64,000 nt of DNA from Branchiostoma floridae (lineage: Eukaryota > Chordata > Leptocardii > Amphioxiformes > Branchiostomatidae). Of the stretch, positions 59,921-64,000 are shown piece by piece. How positions within the stretch are numbered: the first letter of the stretch is position 1; each line of letters starts with the position of its first letter. The stretch covers positions 20,293,116 to 20,357,115 of the forward strand of contig NC_049991.1 of the NCBI RefSeq assembly GCF_000003815.2, given 5' to 3'. The notes under the pieces are model-generated. The model had not been told where the DNA came from and searched no databases. It worked only from the letters and a program-made list of their open reading frames with translations. Position numbers and translations under genes: made by a program.

Positions 59921-62900
59921 TCAACAGCAAAACGCAACATTCTATATAACGTAAGGGAGCGCATATATATAAGCTAAACGTGAGAGGTCTACTCTGTTCG
60001 AATTTAACCTTGCGCACAGAAAGAAGTAATACGTCATATGCTTTCGGAAAAGCTAAAAAACACAGATGATTTATTGTATTTAACTTTGCTGAGGTATTAA
60101 CATAACATTTTGTACCAGAAAACGCAATTGTAAGTTCTGACTGTAAATCTTGCAACTGTTATAAAACAGATGACGCAATGCTTAATCTAACACCTAAATA
60201 GCCAAGGTAAGTCTGGTAAACATATATTTTGTAACAGAGAAACGGCATTTGTCAGTTTTAACAGAAAATATTACCACAGTGGTAAAACAGTAAAACGGAT
60301 TATTTTCTAAAACTTTTTGAGACATTTAAGTTGTCTTTTCGTCATACTAAAATGCATTCAAAATTCACGTAAGGAAACACGAAACATTAAGCTACATTTA
60401 CACACTCTGAAATCTTACGTAAAGGCCAGATGTATGTTTCCGGTGCCTTTAATAGATCTTAAAATCTGCTGAAATATTTATCCGCCTTTAAGGGCTTTAT
60501 ACGTATCTCTGAAACTTTGCTTAAATAACTGTTTTCGTGCTGTGTACCAGTCTGCTCATATGTCACAACACCCTCATGGCATACCATTTCTTCTTAACTT
60601 GAATGGTGCAAGCTGAAGACTGCTGCAAAAACTGTTTGGACACATTCTAAAGTAGACCCACAAGAAAGTGTTGTAAGCTGACTTGTCTTACTGGAGACTC
60701 TGCTGTAACTTCCCAGCTAGACTTGATCATCTGACGTGTCTTCTTACCAGTTGTCTTTGCTGAACTCGAGTCTGACAGGAGACTTGTTTGACTCTGTCGT
60801 TTCTATCTTTACATTTGTCTTAACTCAAGTCTGTCTTGTCCAACTGGAAACTTGGTAGACTTGTACATTTCTTCTTTCTAGTTGTCTTTACTGAACTCAA
60901 GTTTGAGTCGTCTGACTGGAGACTTTGTCAACTGTGACATTTCTTCTTTACAGTTGTCTTGACTGAAATCAAGTCCAACTTATCTGACAGGAAAGACAGT
61001 ATTCTGCTGTCAGCTTGATGTCTTCTGTTGTGTCTGACGTATTTTTGCGCAGTTAAACCAAATAATGTATAGTCAAAATTGCACAAGAAGACCACTTTGG
61101 CGACCAATTAAGATAGTTGGTCACCATAGACAGGTTTCTTGATGCTTGTGGCAAACGTTATCTAAGGGACTACCAAAACGTGGTCATATTGGGCAAGCCG
61201 GTCTTATGCAGAGGTGGTCTCTTGTACAGGTTTGACTATATGCAAAACAATAATTAGTACCCAGAAACTTTGCTAAACATTAAGTTTCAGATGAAATCCT
61301 TGACCATGTCAAATCGCTACATCAGTCCATGTCAGGGAGTGACTCGGAAGTTCTTTTGCTATCCAAGACGACATTTTATTACCGGTACCAATATACTTGC
61401 TACATTATGTCTTTCAGGAAGCTCAGAGAGTTTTACTTCAATTTACTCCACATTATTATTACCCTGTGGAAACTAATGTCGAGACTCGGTAGTTTTCGTT
61501 GTGGTTTTGTGAACATGAAAATTCCAGTGTTTGCAAATTGTCACCTCTAACATATATTGATATTGGTTTGTACCATATGATGACTAGCTAATGTTGAATT
61601 TAACGTTATATCAATTCTTCCTATAGTCTTAACGACTAAGATGCAGCTATGGGGTTTTCAAAGTCATATTTAAGATGGAAAGCTGAAATTGTATCTAAAG
61701 TAGCTCACTAGCATATTGTATGATGATTTTCAAAACTACTTTTTGACTTGTTTCATTTTCACTTTGTATGATTGAACAAGACTGACGATCTACTATTGTA
61801 TATTATTATAATTATTATCGTACTGAAAACTATATTTTGGTAGAAGTAAAAAGAATACTGCCTCCTTCACGCACTAAAATCTGATGTTGACTATGTCCAA
61901 AGTGTAAATGTAAAATTTGTCGATTGTACATGGGAGCGTTAGACTTGCTGTGCTTTGGGCTCCTTTTTGTAACTACGGACTGAGGTTCGCTTAAAACCCA
62001 CACAGATTTAATTTATAATGATGACATCCTCTGATGCAAATAACTTGTTCTGCAATGATCAATGATCTGTTATTAGACAGCTCAGTTTTAAAATCCTGTG
62101 ACATGTACATGGCCTGATATTATGACTTGTGTGGTAGTTTTGGCAATGGGCTTTTCTATTTTGGTAGCCGAGTGCAAGCTTTGTTGTGTATTTTTACCCA
62201 GTTGTCAGGAGCAGCAAGATTTGTTGTTATAAAGGTCGAAATTAAAAAAAATAAGCACCATGATGTTATCAATAAACTAACTTTGTGTGGACTATCATTA
62301 TAAGTTGTGTTTTTTTTGTCTCCTAGCACTTCACAAAGGTTGATACAGTAGAGGCCGCTTAATTGCACGGCCTATTTGCCAGTAAATTTCGTGCAATAAT
62401 CCGACTGGTGCCATAATGCAAAATTATCAAGCTGGACCACACCGGTTTGGGATTTTAGGATTCTGTGCAGCTAACAGAAGTGTGCGTTAATCCGTTGTGC
62501 AATTAAGTGGCTTCTACTGTACCTATGTAGAGTTCAGATGTCACAGGTTGCAGCATCTGTTCTATATATTAAAGTGGTCACATTTTTAAATGGATCCATC
62601 TACGTATTTGGATAGGCGTTTGGTGGATAGAAGAATTGACTACAGTAGAAGCCGGTTAATTGCACAACGGATTAAAACACACTTCTGTTAACAGCAAGGA
62701 ATCCCAAACCGGTGCGGTCCAGCTAGATAATTTCGCATTATTGCACGAGCCGGATTATTGCATTGAATTTGCTGGCAAACAGGAAGTGCAATTAAGCGGC
62801 TCCTAGAGTAGTACTCTTTTTACATCATGCTTTTTGGAGACCTCGGGTGTTTTGCTTCCTTCTTCCTAGTCAGTCACCGTGTTGCTTGCGTGTGCGGCTA

Positions 62901-63731
62901 ACACAAGTGTTGATGGCACTACTGTGTACTAACCTTCTTGTCTGATTGATGTATTACTCCGCGAGTGGACACCCTAAAATAGATCCGAGCCAAAAACTGA
63001 ACGGCTGCATGGACGCATGTTTTTAGCGGTGAGAAATTCGCTTTTGGCCAGCCGAACTGATATCAAAAGTTCGATTGGTGAAAGCTTGCTTGTAACTGAA
63101 GAAATCAGCCGGTAAAGTTTGACAGCCGCGCGCTAGGTCGGAGGTACACAGTCCTGGGTTCTGAGTGGTGCGGTTGTACGCTAGCAAGGAAAAAGTGCCT
63201 TTGGCTTTTGCTGGGATTGACTAATTGTAGCTTGTAATTGCTATTAACAACAAACCTATGGATTCTAGTCATTGGCAATTTTTTTCTATTATATAGAGTA
63301 AATCTGCTCAACAGAGAATGAAAAATCTGCTGACATTTCATGTAGCTTCATTATAAAGGCGACTATGTAAAACACGAATTATAACCTAGAAGTCTATGGG
63401 AAGAAGAAACTCATCAATGAGACCTTAAATGAATATGAAAAATATTCATAGAAAATCAACGATTTGCGCTGGAGCAAAAAATTGAAAAGGTTTTATAACC
63501 GGGCGCCAGCCCGCATTTTTTGGCTGCAGATTACTCCGTCTACCTATTTCCGTTAACATGGTAACGGACGAGTCTACATTTCCAAGGGGCGTAATTATTG
63601 TTATTTTTCTTGTATCGTACTCTACTAGATGTATAAGACATTGGAAAGAGGACTAAGGTTCTAAAGCTGTTTTTCTTGGTGTAAACTACTTCCAAGTTAT
63701 TTTTTTGCCTTCTCCGCCTTGTCCCGAACGC

Positions 63732-64000
63732 GGTCCCCGGCCATCAGCAGCAGTGCCCCTGTAAAGCCCCCTTTATAAATCAAGAATTTAGCTCGGCCGA
63801 GATGTCAGCGAGCTTTAAATTACGAGGAGGCATGACCCTGATGCCTACGAACAAATGGCAGAGTTTCTTCGTCGGCATCAGGGTCATACCTCCTTGTAAT
63901 TTAGAGCTCGCTGACAACTCGGCCGAGCTAAACTCTTGATTTGTAAAAGGGGCTTTAGCAGCACCTCCTTCGATGCATTCGGAAACAGCAGCCAGACGGC
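63732..64000 (+). repeat. Tandem unit 8 (cut by window end)
   Basis: Starts at the same GGTCCCCGG junction and is interrupted after 30 bp by a palindromic MITE, then resumes the epsin exon sequence to the window end. Confidence 0.93.
63732..64000 (+). pseudogene. Epsin tail copy in unit 8, broken by MITE, incomplete
   Basis: Epsin parts 63732-63761 and 63958-64000 with a palindromic MITE between. The rest lies beyond the window. Confidence 0.85.
63762..63957. mobile_element. 196-bp palindromic MITE in the unit-8 epsin tail
   Basis: TAAAGCCCCCTTTATAAATC...GAGGCATGACCCTGATGCC is matched in inverted form by GGCATCAGGGTCATACC...AAAAGGGGCTTTA. Arms are about 80 bp with a short loop containing AACAAATGGCAGAG. 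TA at each outer end may be the target (Tc1/mariner type), but the founder sequence there is GTGAGC, so the target is not certain. Confidence 0.85.

Larger units (their letters stand above)
56293..60544. mobile_element. 4.25-kb inverted-repeat DNA transposon, non-autonomous
   Basis: Left end CACGGCACGAAAAACGG then TATTTAAGC; right end, reverse complement, CACAGCACGAAAACAG then TTATTTAAGC. The flanks TAC (56290-56292 and 60545-60547) give a 3-bp target duplication if the element begins with CAC; a GTACC 5-bp duplication is equally possible if it begins one base later. Removing it restores AAAATGTACCAGTCTG, as in unit 2. It contains two tandem arrays, a hairpin repeat and a ~900-bp middle section, but no recognisable transposase. 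The superfamily is unresolved. Confidence 0.85.
54135..63731 (+). repeat. Tandem unit 7 (9597 bp, with LINE fragment and large transposon)
   Basis: Shares the unit-4 LINE fragment at an offset of 15368 bp. The stretch after it (54760-55900) follows unit 5 instead. The 4.25-kb insertion at 56293-60544 accounts for the extra length. Confidence 0.95.

Overview
The window is animal genomic DNA: spliced genes with GT-AG introns, AATAAA signals, many short inverted-repeat transposons and LINE tails. The three genes and the style of the dispersed repeats fit an invertebrate deuterostome, most likely a lancelet (Branchiostoma). That species guess is inference from gene similarity and remembered repeat motifs, not from a search. 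There are two N gaps, at 7753-8610 (858 N) and 44436-44535 (100 N).

Region 1 (1-5060) holds two divergent housekeeping genes sharing a ~600-bp promoter. On the minus strand are the first three coding exons of BTAF1 (TBP-removing Mot1-type ATPase), cut by the window edge. On the plus strand is a complete five-exon NOL12 (nucleolar rRNA-processing protein, 215 aa). Region 2 (5060-11890) is repeat-rich. It is dominated by a 4.2-kb TTAA-flanked palindrome with two near-identical 1.45-kb arms (6282-7726 and 9016-10466), followed by a more CpG-rich stretch that probably holds the epsin promoter and a noncoding first exon.

Region 3 (11888-27390) is a complete epsin gene. Six coding exons encode 616 aa: an ENTH domain, three ubiquitin-interacting motifs, four DPW motifs, a clathrin box and three NPF motifs. 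A ~2.9-kb 3' UTR follows. Its introns carry several transposons with readable target-site duplications and two local tandem repeats that include or abut exon edges.

Region 4 (23835-64000, running off the end) is the most unusual part. A unit of about 5.0 kb starts in the middle of the last epsin exon, just after the DPW cluster, and contains the clathrin-box/NPF coding tail, stop codon, 3' UTR and ~1.4 kb of downstream DNA. It is repeated head to tail at least eight times (the original plus seven copies, the last cut by the window). Copies 4 and 7 share the same LINE fragment, copy 7 also carries a 4.25-kb inverted-repeat transposon, and copy 8 carries a 196-bp palindromic MITE. Shared variants show a roughly 15.35-kb higher-order pattern (units 3-4 resemble units 6-7) and patchwork exchange between units. 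Whether the coding tails are ever transcribed or spliced cannot be told from the sequence.
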